Source: Sporodiniella umbellata (taxonomy: Eukaryota; Mucoromycota; Mucoromycetes; Mucorales; Rhizopodaceae). From it: a DNA stretch of 64,000 bases. The stretch lies in contig JAIXMR010000012.1 of the NCBI GenBank assembly GCA_025677835.1, forward strand, positions 186,001 to 250,000, in the 5' to 3' direction. This document shows positions 35,611 to 47,386 of the stretch, in pieces (within the stretch, counting starts at the first letter, position 1; each line of letters begins with the position of its first letter). Both the position numbers and the translations under genes were made by a program. Under the pieces are notes generated by a model, which saw nothing but the letters and a program-made list of their open reading frames with translations, had not been told where the DNA came from and searched no databases.

Positions 35611-36344
35611 TGTACCAAATAATGCATATAAAAAGAAAAAAGAAAAAAAAAGTTTGACTTTTAGAGCACAGGTATATTTTATTGGCTTGGCCTTAAAAAA
35701 AAAGTACAGACACCTCAAAACGTAAAATTTTAACTAAACACACTAAAAAACAGTTTAAAAAACATTACCTTTACTTACAAGAAGAGAAATTGGTAAGTTG
35801 GCCCAAATAAATTCTTAAGGTTGTAGTGTATAAAAAGAAGTAAGCTTTTTGTTGACAACAGCTGTAAATTTTTTTATCTAGTAGTTTCTGGCCCCTTAAC
35901 CAATAACGTTTTTTCTTTGACCTAAAGAGAAGGTCTTATAAAGGTAATCTGTACAAGATCAGCATTAGGAGGGCTCACCCCCTTGTATAGATCAAGAAAA
36001 AGAGAATAGAGGGGAGCGGGAGAAGAAGCTCTTTAATTTGTAGGAATAGTTGAACATATTCCTTAAAAGTCCAACGGCAAAATGGGGGGAGGGTTCTTAT
36101 ATGCAGCGTACTGCACATATACGCAATAATGGAATTAAAATATATAAAGTCTTTGGACAGGGCATCGACTAGAATTAACTTCTTAAGAAATACTTTTATA
36201 TTCTTTTTCTATAAAAAGCCATGTTGTGCTTTCTTTTTAATATTATACTTGTGTCTGTGTATGAAAGAAATCCCAGCATAGTACAAAGAAGCATATATAC
36301 ACACTTTTTCCTTTTCTTCTCTCCTTTTTTTCTTCTTTTCTTTA
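35611..36344. other. Divergent promoter region
   Basis: About 730 bp between divergent genes. AT-rich with a pyrimidine-rich tract just upstream of 36345 and no coding signal. Confidence 0.35.
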
Positions 36345-37850
36345 ATGGCTACAAATAATTCCAACAGTCTTCCAGTAATCCCTTTATCACCTATAGTACA
36401 ATCATACATTCTCTCCTCAAGCGCATATTCCCAAGCGACAGAAAAGCTCGAGGAGGCTAAGCAATCAGAGCCGCCTTTATCGGTAGGCGCTTTAAGACGC
36501 CTTATTGAAAATGTACGAGTAGAAGAAAACCGCTTGGAATCGCTAAGCCGAAAGATAGAATCAGTAGAAGGAGCTACGCTTTTTTTTTGGGATGCAGATA
36601 CATTAGCAAGACAGATAACAATTATCAATAGCCTGCTCTTTAATAACGTTGTACTTGACAAAAAAACCCTTTCACAAGAGCATTCGACGGGATTAAGCCG
36701 CTTTATAGACTTCCACAACTATCTGTCACACAATATGGCTCATCAGCTTATTTACTGGGTTGAATTAAGCAAGCCTGATAATCAAACTGTGGTCGTACCA
36801 CCGATCCACCCGAAAGATAACCTCACCACTCATCTAATACGTGTGGCCTATCTACTCTTACATTCTTACCGCGACTTCTCTGGATTTGCAGCAGTCATGA
36901 AAGCATTCAGCCTTCCACAAGTACGCCGATTAAATAACATTCCCCCGAGCAGTCAACAAATGTTCAATGAAATGTCTTTAATAATATCTCCTGCGAACAA
37001 CTACCAAGCCTATCATCACTCTCTTTACAACAAGCTTGAGCTTCACATGGCTAAAAATAATGTGAGAATAGCTATACCATGGGTTCAACCTCATCTTATA
37101 ATGATACAAAATACAGCTGCTGCTGACGTACCTGTCCCCTCCCATTACACTGAACTATCTATTTTAGAGTTATGTCAGGGTCACTTCAGTACATCACTTG
37201 ACATAAACAACAGATCAAAATCCGTTCAACCTGTATGTCTTGACGGCACGATGATAATGCCTGTCAGCAATTTAAATGAACTGGGCACAGGGAATGAATT
37301 GATGCATCATTGGCTTGTTTCTCGCGTCTACCTTGACAATGAACAACTGATGTATGAAAGTGTGCATGTACAGCCTTGGGGATTAGGAGAGACGATTGTA
37401 CTACCATCGGCTCAGGTTCCTTCCGACGTAATACACCATGTCAGTAAAGCCAGCTGCAGTGAGTCCAGCCAACAGAAACTGGAACCAGCTGCATCTGAAT
37501 TGGCATCCAACATTTCAGAAGAGAATTGGGAAGGATACGAATCTAACGGAGAAGATTCAGAAGTATGGAGAGGATATCCTGGACCTCATTCAGATGAAGA
37601 AGAGGAAGCTGAAGACGAAATTTGGAAAGGCTATCCTGGCCCCAATAGCAGCAGTAGTACTGCAGCCAGCCCTAGAAGGACCCCTTCCGCAACTTCAGAA
37701 GAGTGGAAAGGCTACCATGCAACCAAAATGGAAGCAGACTGGCAAAGAGAAAGCGTATTGAAAATAAAGCAGTGCGAGTGGCAAGGTTATAATCTAGAAG
37801 CATACAACAGCAACAAATATGGGAAGATAGTAAGAAAAAGGTCTATTTAA
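36345..37850 (+). CDS. RasGEF-domain protein with C-terminal WxGY repeats (501 aa)
   Basis: A single exon. Residues about 80-310 resemble the CDC25/RasGEF fold: DADTLARQITIINSLLFNNV, AHQLIYWVELSKP, LIRVAYLLLHSYRDFSGFAA with VMKAFSLPQVRRL, and the late WVQPHLIMIQN. Such domains catalyse nucleotide exchange on Ras/Rap-type GTPases. The match is clear in helices B to F but divergent, and no REM domain is evident. The C-terminal ~110 residues are acidic and carry five W-x-G-Y motifs (WEGY, WRGYPGP, WKGYPGP, WKGY, WQGY), ending in a basic KIVRKRSI tail. I know of no family with this tail. It is probably a signalling protein. Confidence 0.72.
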   Translation: MATNNSNSLPVIPLSPIVQSYILSSSAYSQATEKLEEAKQSEPPLSVGALRRLIENVRVEENRLESLSRKIESVEGATLFFWDADTLARQITIINSLLFNNVVLDKKTLSQEHSTGLSRFIDFHNYLSHNMAHQLIYWVELSKPDNQTVVVPPIHPKDNLTTHLIRVAYLLLHSYRDFSGFAAVMKAFSLPQVRRLNNIPPSSQQMFNEMSLIISPANNYQAYHHSLYNKLELHMAKNNVRIAIPWVQPHLIMIQNTAAADVPVPSHYTELSILELCQGHFSTSLDINNRSKSVQPVCLDGTMIMPVSNLNELGTGNELMHHWLVSRVYLDNEQLMYESVHVQPWGLGETIVLPSAQVPSDVIHHVSKASCSESSQQKLEPAASELASNISEENWEGYESNGEDSEVWRGYPGPHSDEEEEAEDEIWKGYPGPNSSSSTAASPRRTPSATSEEWKGYHATKMEADWQRESVLKIKQCEWQGYNLEAYNSNKYGKIVRKRSI

Positions 37851-39096
37851 TAACAACATCACTTGCGAAAAAAAAAAAATGGGGCGATGTTTACCCAATA
37901 GAGATTGATGAAACAAGCTTAGAGATACTTACTACCCGCTAGAACCCAATACCATATACCCAGACAGAATCTCTGTGTTTTTTTCTTGATTCCTTTTTCC
38001 TTTCCTTTTTTTTCACAAATATAAACAGCAGTATTGTGTAATTTATAAGTTCTATATTTCTAGTATTGTTTGCTTTCTATTTGGCTCTTGTTTATTTAGA
38101 GGTTCGATTGTTACATGTTGCTATAAACGTTAATACATTATTTTGAAAGAATATCAAGCCGGCGCATACAAAATACGGAGCTTCGCGAAACGACATTTTG
38201 TAGAAGTAAAAAAAAAAAGGCTGAATGTAATAACAAATGTTTTTGGTGAGATACCTAAATTTCGCCACCTTAATAATCAATAAACATCTACAATTGTGAA
38301 AGCAAGGCCTTTTTTTTTTTTTTTTTTTTTTTTTGGCATAATCTGTATCACTTGTTTTTCTTTTCTTTTCTTATCATAGTGCCATGTTTGTGATGTTTGT
38401 GATGTTTAGCAAATTTAGCACAAGTAAAAATACAAGCACTACACAGTCCTTGATTGTAAAGCTTTTATTCAGCTCTCTCGTGTATTGCGACTGAAAAACT
38501 AGTAATGGCTTCTTTTTAATAATATCAGGTTTCTTCTGAGTCTATTTAATGTATACCTATTTCTTTAGTAAAAGGTAGTACGGAAGCAACAGATTTTTTT
38601 TTAAAAAAAAAAGGAAAATTTACTCAGATACTGATTGGTGTCATTCCCAACCAGTGGTGCTTTTCTATGCTATTTTTAGTCCATTAAACACTAGAAACTG
38701 TGTAGCGCTTGATGTTTTGTTGGATTAAACATGGCTGGAGATATGGACTCAACATCAAGATGATGACAAAATCTGCTCCCGATCTTTTTGCCTTTGACAT
38801 TTTTTTTTACTTTTCTAACTATTTACAATTGTCTGTAAGCGTTAAATTGGTGAGAAAGAGGTTTAAGAATGCTTAATCGAATCATAATACCAATGGGCCA
38901 ACATGATACAAAAAAGCAGTTCTTTTTCTGAGAGTACTGTTAATAAATGTATCAAATAGAAATTGCTTTGTAAAAGCTGGAATGTTAAGACAACATAACT
39001 TTATGTTACTACAGGCAGATGGGGGCAGTGTCTGTTGTATTACAGTGGCTTGCAGCTATACTTTTTTACACTTTGTTTATTTTGTTATTACTATTA
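37851..39096. other. Convergent intergenic region, no gene seen
   Basis: About 1.25 kb, AT-rich, with a 25-nt T run at about 38310-38334 and no supported frame. A directly repeated 'gtgatgttt' lies near 38390-38410. Confidence 0.4.
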
Positions 39097-40893
39097 TTAC
39101 AGCTCAGTTGCAAAGCTCTTTCTACGGTCTTTGGCCGCCATAGAGGAGGCTCGTGTATGTGTACTGGCCGATGTGTCTTCGTCTGCTGTTTTAAATATTC
39201 TTATTTTCTCAGCAGAGTCATCCAGCATTTCCTTTGCCATTTGATACACTTCTGTACCCTCTGTGTTGTACATGAGAGAGTTTGTTAGCATTAATATCAC
39301 GTCTCGCTCAAACTCAGTAGTTGTATTGATGAGCTAGCAAAGAGTTAAGTTTTCCAACAAGCAGGTAAATGTATTACTTACTCCATCCCGGATGCGGTTT
39401 TTGATAGTTTTTAAATCCATCGGGCTTCTAACGATATCGTAATATTGTGGTGCAATATTCTCTTTGATTGGATTCATAAACATAGCCCCGTTTTTGTGGT
39501 TTGCAATTTCTCTCCACAGTAAATTGATATTTTTTAGCCAAGACTTTTGCCTTGAGTCCTCTTTGTTTGTTTTTTTTGCGTAACGGTCACTAGTAGGCGT
39601 AGGTGCATTGCTTTCGCTACCCCCAACGCTTTCATCACCATCTTTTGGATCAGCAGGTGTTGTTGCTTGGCTTGTGTCTGCATCTTGAAAAGAAAAAGGA
39701 CGTGAGCATAAAACAAAAACAAAGACAACAAGGCCTTACCTGTTGAATAGTCAGTTTTTATCGTGTCAACAATCATAGATTCACTCTCAGTTGTTTCTTC
39801 TTGTAACGTAGGATCTTCCGTTCTAAATCTTTTTAATTGTGGTTCAGTCAGCAAACTCTCCTCTTCCTCGGCTAACCGTTTGTGAGACGATCGTGTTGCG
39901 GGTTGCTCTTTTGTCGGTTCAGGTGGCTCATCTATATTTGGTGAATCTGCAATTACATCGGTCTCTCTTGTTTCATCATCAGGCTCTCCCTCTTGTTCTT
40001 CCAGCTGATTTCCCTCAGAAGATGGACTAGGCGAAATTTTGCCTGACTCTTCTTTATTTTCCCCTGACTGCTCTTCCTCTATTCCTTCTGACTGCTCCTG
40101 CTCTATTTCCTCTAATTGCTCTTGCTCTATTTCCTCTAATTGCTCCTGCTCTTTTTTTACAGATTCGGGTGTCAGGTCTTCTTTTGATGGTGAGCTCTGC
40201 TCTTTTGCATTGTTCTCACTCAAAGTTTCACTAGGTAGGGTGTCAGATGGCTCAACTGTCTCTTCAGATAGAGACGCGTCTTCCTGTGGTGGTTTATCTG
40301 AATTGTTTTCATTTGATTCTTTGGGACTGTTGCGGTTGGATTCAGTAGGCTCAACATTATTGCCCAATAATTGTATATCCAATTTGCCTGCACGTATGTC
40401 TTCAATTTCAGAAACGAGCGTAAGAAATGTTTCTTCATCTTTGCTAATCGCCTTTTGTATTTCTTCTAGTCTTAATGTATAAAGTTGTCGAGCAAGCCGT
40501 ACAACGGCTGGCATATCTTGCATCATGAACGTTTGTTGGCGCCTTTTCAGGGATGTGATGTAAAAAAAAAAAAAATGAAAAAGATAAGCGCGTCTGAATG
40601 AGGAAGGTGTCAAGCTTACTTTTCTTTATCCATGTCTTCAATCATTAAATAGTATTGCAGCGAACAGTTCTAATAGAGATATACTAAGAATAAAAATTCG
40701 GGATAAAGCTCAATGTCTTATCTTTTTTTTTTTCTTTGCCCTTTACCTTTTGATTGAAATAGTCAGAGGGTCGATCTAATAGAGCATGATGCTTTAAATT
40801 ACGTGCTATTTGTGACCAGTTGTCCTCGCCGTATTTGTAAACAGCTTGTGAAAGTAGTAATTTCTCTAATACTGTCCAGTCTGCAGTTGACAT
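39097..40893 (-). CDS. BRD8-like bromodomain protein (NuA4-type HAT subunit)
   Basis: Exons 40893..40747, 40669..40620, 40542..39740, 39683..39382 and 39333..39097, giving 512 aa. The N-terminal SANT-like module (DWTVLEKLLLSQAVYKYGED, NWSQIARNLKHH, RPSDYFNQKNC) followed by the coiled segment RLEEIQKAISKDEETF matches the BRD8 family. A long acidic, Ser/Glu-rich linker (residues 110-330) includes tandem EQEQLEEI units. The C-terminal bromodomain (about 383-475) has NPIKENIAPQYYDIV and SPMDLKTIKNRI. MYNTEG places the predicted acetyl-lysine-binding Asn at 457. BRD8 is a subunit of the NuA4/TIP60 complex in animals. The bromodomain is unreadable without splicing the last three exons. Confidence 0.88.
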
Positions 40894-41247
40894 TTTTGAA
40901 ATAATTCAGAAAAAAGAACAAAGAAAAAAAAAGAGGTTTTATTTTTTGGGTCTCTATTCAAAAATTTGGTGAAACAAAGATTTGAGCAAGCTTTTAAACT
41001 TTTTTTGATATACTAAAACCAGTACATAGCTGGCCTAGTAAAAAACCCTAGAACTGAATGATTGGTAGCAAAACTACAGTGGAACAGTTGCGTAACTGAT
41101 CTTGTTAGCCCAAGCTTTCTTGTTTTGTACCCAAACCTGGCTTTGATGTAATAGAAAAAAAAGTGAAAAAAAAACGTCACAGTCTTTTAAGGATATAGAG
41201 CAAAGGGGGGAGGGGTTTTTTTTCTTAAACATTTGTAGACAGGAGCC
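40894..41247. other. Divergent promoter region
   Basis: About 350 bp between divergent starts, AT-rich, with A/T runs and no identified element. Confidence 0.35.
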
Positions 41248-41946
41248 ATGACACAAGCTGGTTCTTCTATTGCGCCGCCTATACCTAGTGTGCCTACTTC
41301 ATCAGACACACCTAATTCCAATGAGATAAATTTCACTTTTGTCCCACCTCCTCCTGTAGAGAAAACAGCAGATACATCAAAACTTCGTGCAGGCTTAGAA
41401 ACCAAACCCCGTGTGATATTAATTACTACTCTGGGATCTCTCTGGGGTTTCAGTATGGGCGCATTTTTAGGAGGAAGACAAAGCGGTTTACAGTACTTGG
41501 CCGAAAATGCGCATAAACTACCTACGACTGTTCAAGGATGGTATTTCTATCACAAAACCAAAAATTACAAAATGATGCTGGGTGGTGTAAAAAAAGGCAT
41601 GCGATTTGCTGGTAAAACAGGTGGATTGTGTTTGCTTTATGGGTCTTTAGAGGCAGCACTGGATGAAGTAAGAAAAGAACCAGATGTTTTGAACTCTGTT
41701 ACTGCTGGTATAATGTCTGGAGCAGTTTTTTCTGCACTCAGTAAGATCAACTACTTTTAGAAACAAAACACATTAATTCTCTTTTCGTTTTGAACAGCCA
41801 AACTCTCAAAGAGCTCATTTAGATATTCAATTGTATTTGGTGCAACGTTTGGTTTACTAACCGGTGGGCTTTCAGACTTGCACCGCTATGCATCCGGACA
41901 TCCTACTTATTTAACTTCTTTATTGAAAGAGGAAGCAAAAGAATAG
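41248..41946 (+). CDS. Tim17/Tim22/Tim23-family membrane protein (213 aa)
   Basis: Exons 41248..41740 and 41798..41946. The N-terminal ~50 residues are polar and Pro/Ser-rich. Then come alternating Gly-rich hydrophobic segments typical of the Tim17 family: LGSLWGFSMGAFLGGRQSG, GVKKGMRFAGKTGGLCLLYG, SVTAGIMSGAVFSAL and IVFGATFGLLTGGL. Members sit in mitochondrial inner membranes and act in protein import, complex I assembly or related roles. The segment LAENAHKLPTTVQGWYFYHK is well preserved and probably marks a fungal-specific subfamily. I cannot assign it to Tim17, Tim22 or Tim23 proper. No cleavable presequence is obvious. Confidence 0.75.
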
Positions 41947-42959
41947 ACATCAAAGCAATATGAATTTTGCAGATACTGAAAATAAGGGAGAGGGTACATT
42001 ATTCAACCTAAACTCGTCTGGCTCTTTACTATGGCCCAAGTCGCATACTGACCTATTATTTTTGTATATACATAAAGACTTAGGAGCGCATATCGCCGCA
42101 AAGCAACATACATTTGAGTCTATATAAACCCCTTTTTGTTTGTGGTTTTTCACTTATATATACATATAGACAATTAAGGATGCAAGCTTTTATTGATTAA
42201 GGAAAACCTAAGCTGTGTAGCAATACATTTATAAAACAAGTTTGTTTTCTAGATATGAGTTTGCATTATGATGAAAACCAATTTACTGTCACCTTGAAAG
42301 ATATCCGCCATGAATTTATACACATGACGAGGCAAATAGCTGTTTCTTTCCCAAAACCACTAAATAAAAACATGTATTGATAGACTTTGAAAGGCGACAA
42401 ACCACTTCGTATAACGAGCGATTATACTGTTTTGCTGTTGACACCTTGGGATTATTCCATAGATGTCTGTGCTTTTTTAGTTATTTTCTACTCTGAAAAT
42501 TGTCAATAGTGATGAAATGGTTACGTACCAAACAATGTACGTTTTATCAACACTAACTATGATTTTTTGACCTATATTAACAAGCTTAATTGCTCTCCAT
42601 CGATTTACTCTACAACCTATATCCCATTGCAGTTCGTTTTTTTTTTATTAATTATTTATCTTATCCTTGAACATGATTGGAATATTCATAAAGGGATGCA
42701 ACTACTAAACATTATACTGTAAGTAGTGTATACGCTGAAGACAAATAGGAAAGTTGTTATAATGTCAATTCGTTATAATTGTTTACTATTACTAGCCGTT
42801 TTTCTTAGGTCAATTGTTTAGTCTATTATTGTTTATGAATAGATATATTATTCATAACAATACAATGCCTCTTGATATTACTTTTATTCAATATATACGT
42901 TTTGTTGGTTAGGTGTGCCAAAAAGTGCTTAATTCACGTTCCAACTTTACCATTTGTTT
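41947..42959. other. Intergenic, AT-rich
   Basis: About 1 kb without a supported gene. It may be the degraded flank of the transposase relic that follows; I could not define ends or terminal repeats. Confidence 0.35.
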
Positions 42960-43640
42960 TCATTTCCTTACCGTTTATCTTCTTTTTTAAGAGTTGACTC
43001 TGCCTTTTTAACTTTGATTTTATAATACCTGCTTGAGAAAACACACTTAGAGTTGTAAATGTAACACCTCTTACAGTTGGTGTGGTACTCTATATAGGTC
43101 TACCTTTTAACGGACGGCTGTGGTTTCTCTAAATAACTTGAAACCTTCTTCATCAATGAAAACAATTCTTTGAAAAAAAAAAAAAAAAAAAAAAAAAACT
43201 GTATCTGTATCTTTCTTGTATTGCTCAACAGTCGATTTTCACAAAACTATTGATCTTTAAGAATTTTTCGTTGCTGGTATATTCCCAAGTTTCTTTAAAG
43301 TAATGTTATGTTTACGTACTAAATGACGGAAATAAAGGTTTTTAGGTCTTCAAACTTCTTATAAACTTTTAACATCAGCTCATCTAATACAACAGTAATA
43401 ACACAATCGATGAGAAATTTAAAACGATTCCCTATTAGCTTTGAACGCGGTCTTCTGCAAGACTTGTTGTATGGTTTTGAAAGTTATCTTTCAGGATTAT
43501 TGCTAAAGTGCTAACATAATTATGGGTAGCGGGAACATTAATCCCAGTGATTAAAGCTGCAAATTAATCGTGAATCTTTCTTTGGTGACCAAATCTAGCA
43601 GTTTCTCAACTCGCTTTTTGTAAGAACCTCCTGTTTTGAT
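42960..43640 (-). pseudogene. Decayed Tc1/mariner-like transposase
   Basis: The minus strand reads as scattered transposase fragments in different frames, interrupted by stops and by a 26-nt A/T run (43173-43198). In order they are: KKRVEKLLDLVTKER (about 43,610), INVPATHNYVSTLA, NITLKKLGNIPATKNS (about 43,270-43,315), IVFIDEEGFKLF (about 43,135-43,173), VRGVTFTTLSVFSQAG, and IKVKKAESTLKKEDKR (about 42,971-43,020). The helix-turn-helix-like opening, the FIDE-x-GF motif with the catalytic Asp, and the spacing are those of Tc1-type DDE transposases common in Mucoromycota. No intact frame remains, so the copy is dead. Terminal repeats were not located. Confidence 0.7.
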
Positions 43641-44192
43641 ATTTGAAGCCGCATATCATTTTTTCAATGGCATTGGCTCTGTAAAAATAAAAGTATCTCC
43701 TAATAAATCGCCTTCTTCCTCAAGCAATTCCACACCCATAGATTCACATACACTTGATAGAGAATCATTTCTGAGTTATCTTGTTTTATTTATCCCTCAA
43801 AAACGAAACATTCAATTTCGATTTCCTTCTTGTTCGTCATTTTCCCCATAACTGTCAGACAAAGTATCCATTTCTTTATCTGAAATAATTTGTTTAAGCT
43901 TTTGCATGTTGAAACTGACAAACGAAAAAAGTAATTGAATCCTTTATTGTCTTTTGATGTTTTTTGTTCCAGGCGCAAAGCTTGTCACCAAGTAGTGCCA
44001 AACTATTTTTGCCTTGACAAGTATTTTTTAAGGCCAGCGCAAATTATTTTTATCTCAACACAAACCCATATCCAAAAAAAAAACAGTAGATTGTAAAAAA
44101 GTCACGGGTAAGTTAAATGGGTGAGAATGGAAAAGATAGAGAATGAAATACATGTAATTTTTTTTTTCTCTATTTTTTTTTTTTTTTTTTTT

Positions 44193-46058
44193 ATGAACTT
44201 TAAAAGACCAAAGAGTATTTTGAGAGAGAGACCAGTGGCCATAAGAATTGTTGAATCACCAACACCTGTCAGCTCTAGTTGGTTATCCCGAATACAGTCT
44301 AAAATACTTTCGCCTGCTTACGAAGATGAGCCCGAAGACCAAGACGATTGTGTTTCGCTTCGAAAACATGACCTGAAAAGAGTAACCTTCTCAGTGGGCA
44401 ATTTAACTGAGGAACATTCGTTTGCCTCTGATGATTCTCCTCGAGATGTTGAATATGAAAAAGAAAGACAGTTGAGAAAGAAAATTCGTCAGGAGTTAAC
44501 TCAGAGTCACTTGGCTGCTTATTACGACCATGCTTGTATTGAAAGGGATGGGGAGGGTGTCATTGATCAGTTTAGAGCGATTTTGAGAAACTACAAGCAA
44601 GTTACCCTCCTTAAAAATAAAATAATAATAGCTGACTCTGTATGTAATTATAGATCTTTAGAAAAAATAAATTTAACTGGAGCAACAATTACGCTGCAAC
44701 ATGCAGCCTCTTTCTCGGATATCTTGATGCTTAAATTTGGGTTGAAACATTTGAACTTGTCCGATTGTAAGCTAGAAGACGAGGTATATTCGAACAGAAC
44801 AGAAAAAACGTAGAAAAATATTGGGTTAGAACCAACACTTAAATTAGACTGTCCGTATATTGCTCTGCAGTTTGTTAGTGAGTAACACAGTGGTTGATCT
44901 GAACCTTGCACAGAACAATTTGAAATCAAAAGGCTATAGATATATTGCTATTTTTATGAAAGAAGTAAATAGATATATTATGCGAGGACCCTTTTGTTTA
45001 AATTTATAAACGCCTAGTCTAAAAGAATACAATCCGTCGACCTTTCAAGGAACACAATCGATAAAAAAGGAATGCAATACCTCGCCCAAGGCATCCAATT
45101 TGCAACTTCATTGTCAGCTTTACATTTAAATGGTTGCACCTTAAAACCTCCGCAAGTCTTACATATTTTAGCCGATGGTATTCACGAATCAAATCAGCTT
45201 GCTTCGCTCTCTTTGCGAGAGCTTAATTTACCGCCTACTGCCAGCATACATGTAGCCGACTTGCTTTGCAGCCATATCACCCATATGGACCTATCTAACA
45301 GTGTTCAACTGCAGTGGCCATTAGTAGCGCGAGCACTGACCAACAGTTTTTCTCTCTTGAGTCTCACCTTATCCGGTTGCCAAGTGAACGCCACTAGTTT
45401 ATCAATAATAGCACAAGCACTCATAGACAATCGATCTCTGGAAGTGTTGGACCTGTCTAAAAACCCTCTGTTAAGAGATAGCGACGAAGGAGTAAGCCGC
45501 ACCTTTGCAAATAAAAAAGCTAACTACGCTAAATAGATTTTGAACCTAAAAAATGCCATAGCAAGAAATGGTGCTTTACAAAGCTTAAATTTGTCAGAAA
45601 CTGAGCTTGATTCTGCTGCAGCCATTGCATTAGCCGAAGCGCTTACAGAGAACATATACCTTAGTCGACTTGATTTATCTAAAAATCCAGAAATAGATAT
45701 GGCGGGTGTTTTGGCACTTTCTTTATCTATTAAAATGAACAATACCCTCGAATTTCTTGACATCAATATTCCCGTAAGATACAGGCATGTTTTCTCTTCT
45801 TTACATAACACCCATTGGAATTTTTTTTTTTATTGTTAGCCTCACGACGAAGAATTAGCCAGCCTTCAAAATGATATTGTAGCAGTATGTACCACAAATA
45901 TGCTTCGAAAAGTGGAGCAACAGAAACAGACTTCCTCATCGTCATCGTCGTCGTCTACAGACAGTATTTTGGACATCGCACCTGTTAACTTACCACCTTT
46001 TAAATCATCTTCTATGGAAGATACAGAATCCCTTACAGAACTCAGTCTTGTTGATTAA
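44193..46058 (+). CDS. Leucine-rich repeat protein with PP1-docking motif (PPP1R37-like)
   Basis: Exons 44193..44809, 44871..44964, 45018..45491, 45537..45773 and 45840..46058, giving 546 aa. The N-terminus KRPKSILRERP is followed by the RVxF phosphatase-1 docking motif RVTF at residues 63-66 (LKRVTFSVGN). Ribonuclease-inhibitor-type LRRs follow: LKHLNLSDCKLED, VVDLNLAQNNLKSKG, IQSVDLSRNTIDKKGMQYLA, LSALHLNGCTL, LEVLDLSKNPLL and LSRLDLSKNPEIDMAG. Layout and motif fit PPP1R37, a PP1 inhibitor. The Ser-rich C-terminus is low complexity. The exon 1 donor is uncertain: gag|gtatat at 44784 is a better site but breaks phase, so I used ac|gtagaa at 44810, which closes in frame to LLVSNTVVDL. An in-frame ATG at 44121 lies in AT-rich sequence and is less likely. 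Confidence 0.78.
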
Positions 46059-46249
46059 CAATGACTTTTTGAAAAAAAAAAAAACAAAGAGCTTATTTAC
46101 AATATTCTTTTTCTTGTTTATACAATATGCAATTTTATTTACAAACTATGACTAAAAAAAAAAATAATAAGATTGTGATACTATTACAAAAAAAAAAAAA
46201 AAAAAGGCGTTACTTTTTTTTTTTTTGCACTAGTGTTATTGGAAGAAGG

Positions 46250-47327
46250 TTATGATAAGATGAGGTCAGTGAAACAAGAATCACAAACACGATGCCATTG
46301 TAATGAATGTTGAGGATGATAAGAGGTAAAAAGGGGTAACTTGTTCAGGCTGTGTGCATGGCATACAACCTGACCGCAGTGTCTACAGTGATGTTTCCTT
46401 TGAAGAAAAGAGAATTGTGTAGTACAGGAAGAGACTTGGCAAGTAAAGACCCCAATGTCTGGGATCCAAAAGGCCGTAGACAGCAGCTTGAATAGGTGAC
46501 GAATGTTGGAATGAATATGGAACATGTATTGGTATCGTACAGAGAAAACAACCGCTGTGCCAGAGATGATGAACTCCTTTACGCCCAGTGGACTATCAAA
46601 CGCATGCACCAAATTGCCCGATCGGACTTGGCCCACCCACTGGCCCAATCTTTGCCGCAGTGGCTCAGGGTCTTCTGTCTTGTTGACGTAAAAGCTGTTG
46701 AGACTTGTAGCACGAGTGCTAGTCTGCGGTTTGTCCCATGTACTTTGGGAGGAAGAAGCCGTCATGAAAGACCTACGTTTTTTTTTCTTCTGGCTGGGTT
46801 CTAGATCATGACAGAGCTCGACTAAACTGTCAATTAGCTCAGTCTGTTGCCGTGAGACCTGCTCACATTCTTCGATTCTCTGCTGATAGGCTCTCTCACG
46901 AAGTTGGTATTGTTCAGTGACTGAATCTTCTAATGACCTGAATGCTCGCACCTGACGTTCTGTGCTCAAAAGTTCCATAGATAGTGCTTTGAGTTGTTCT
47001 GCCTGATACATTAGGTCGAATAGAAAATCACTGTCGCTTTGATTGTCGGTCTCTATCACTGTCTGATGAATGATCTCATTTAATCTTAATAAAGTGTCTT
47101 CTAATCTTTTGGGCTTTTTCTTTTGTCTGCTTTTATCTAATAACATTCAAATAACAAAAAAAAAAGAAAAAGGGAAAAAAGAAACAATACATAAAATTAA
47201 TACATAAAATTAAGGGGACGATAAACCTTTTACTACCTAAACAGTGTTCAGGGACATCTGTTAGCCCTAGGTTCTCCTCACTCTCACTTTCATAGGTGAG
47301 CGATAGCAATTGTTCTTCTTCTTCCAT
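46250..47327 (-). CDS. FYVE-type zinc-finger protein (325 aa)
   Basis: Exons 47327..47237 and 47136..46250. The N-terminus is acidic (MEEEEQLLSLTYESESEENL). A coiled-coil region lies at about residues 70-150 (LERAYQQ-type heptads, ECEQVSRQQTELIDSLVEL). A middle domain contains FDSPLGVKEFIISGTAVVF. The C-terminal zinc finger (about 255-322) has CQVSSC, then RKHHCRHCGQVVC and HRVCDSC. This is the R[R/K]HHCRxCG core of FYVE domains, with eight zinc-ligand positions filled. FYVE proteins bind phosphatidylinositol 3-phosphate on endosomes. The usual upstream WxxD motif may be represented by WIPDIGV. The specific orthologue is not clear. Confidence 0.82.
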
Positions 47328-47354
47328 AATCTCTTTTAATTGAGTCTGTTTTTC

Positions 47355-47386
<32 letters not shown>

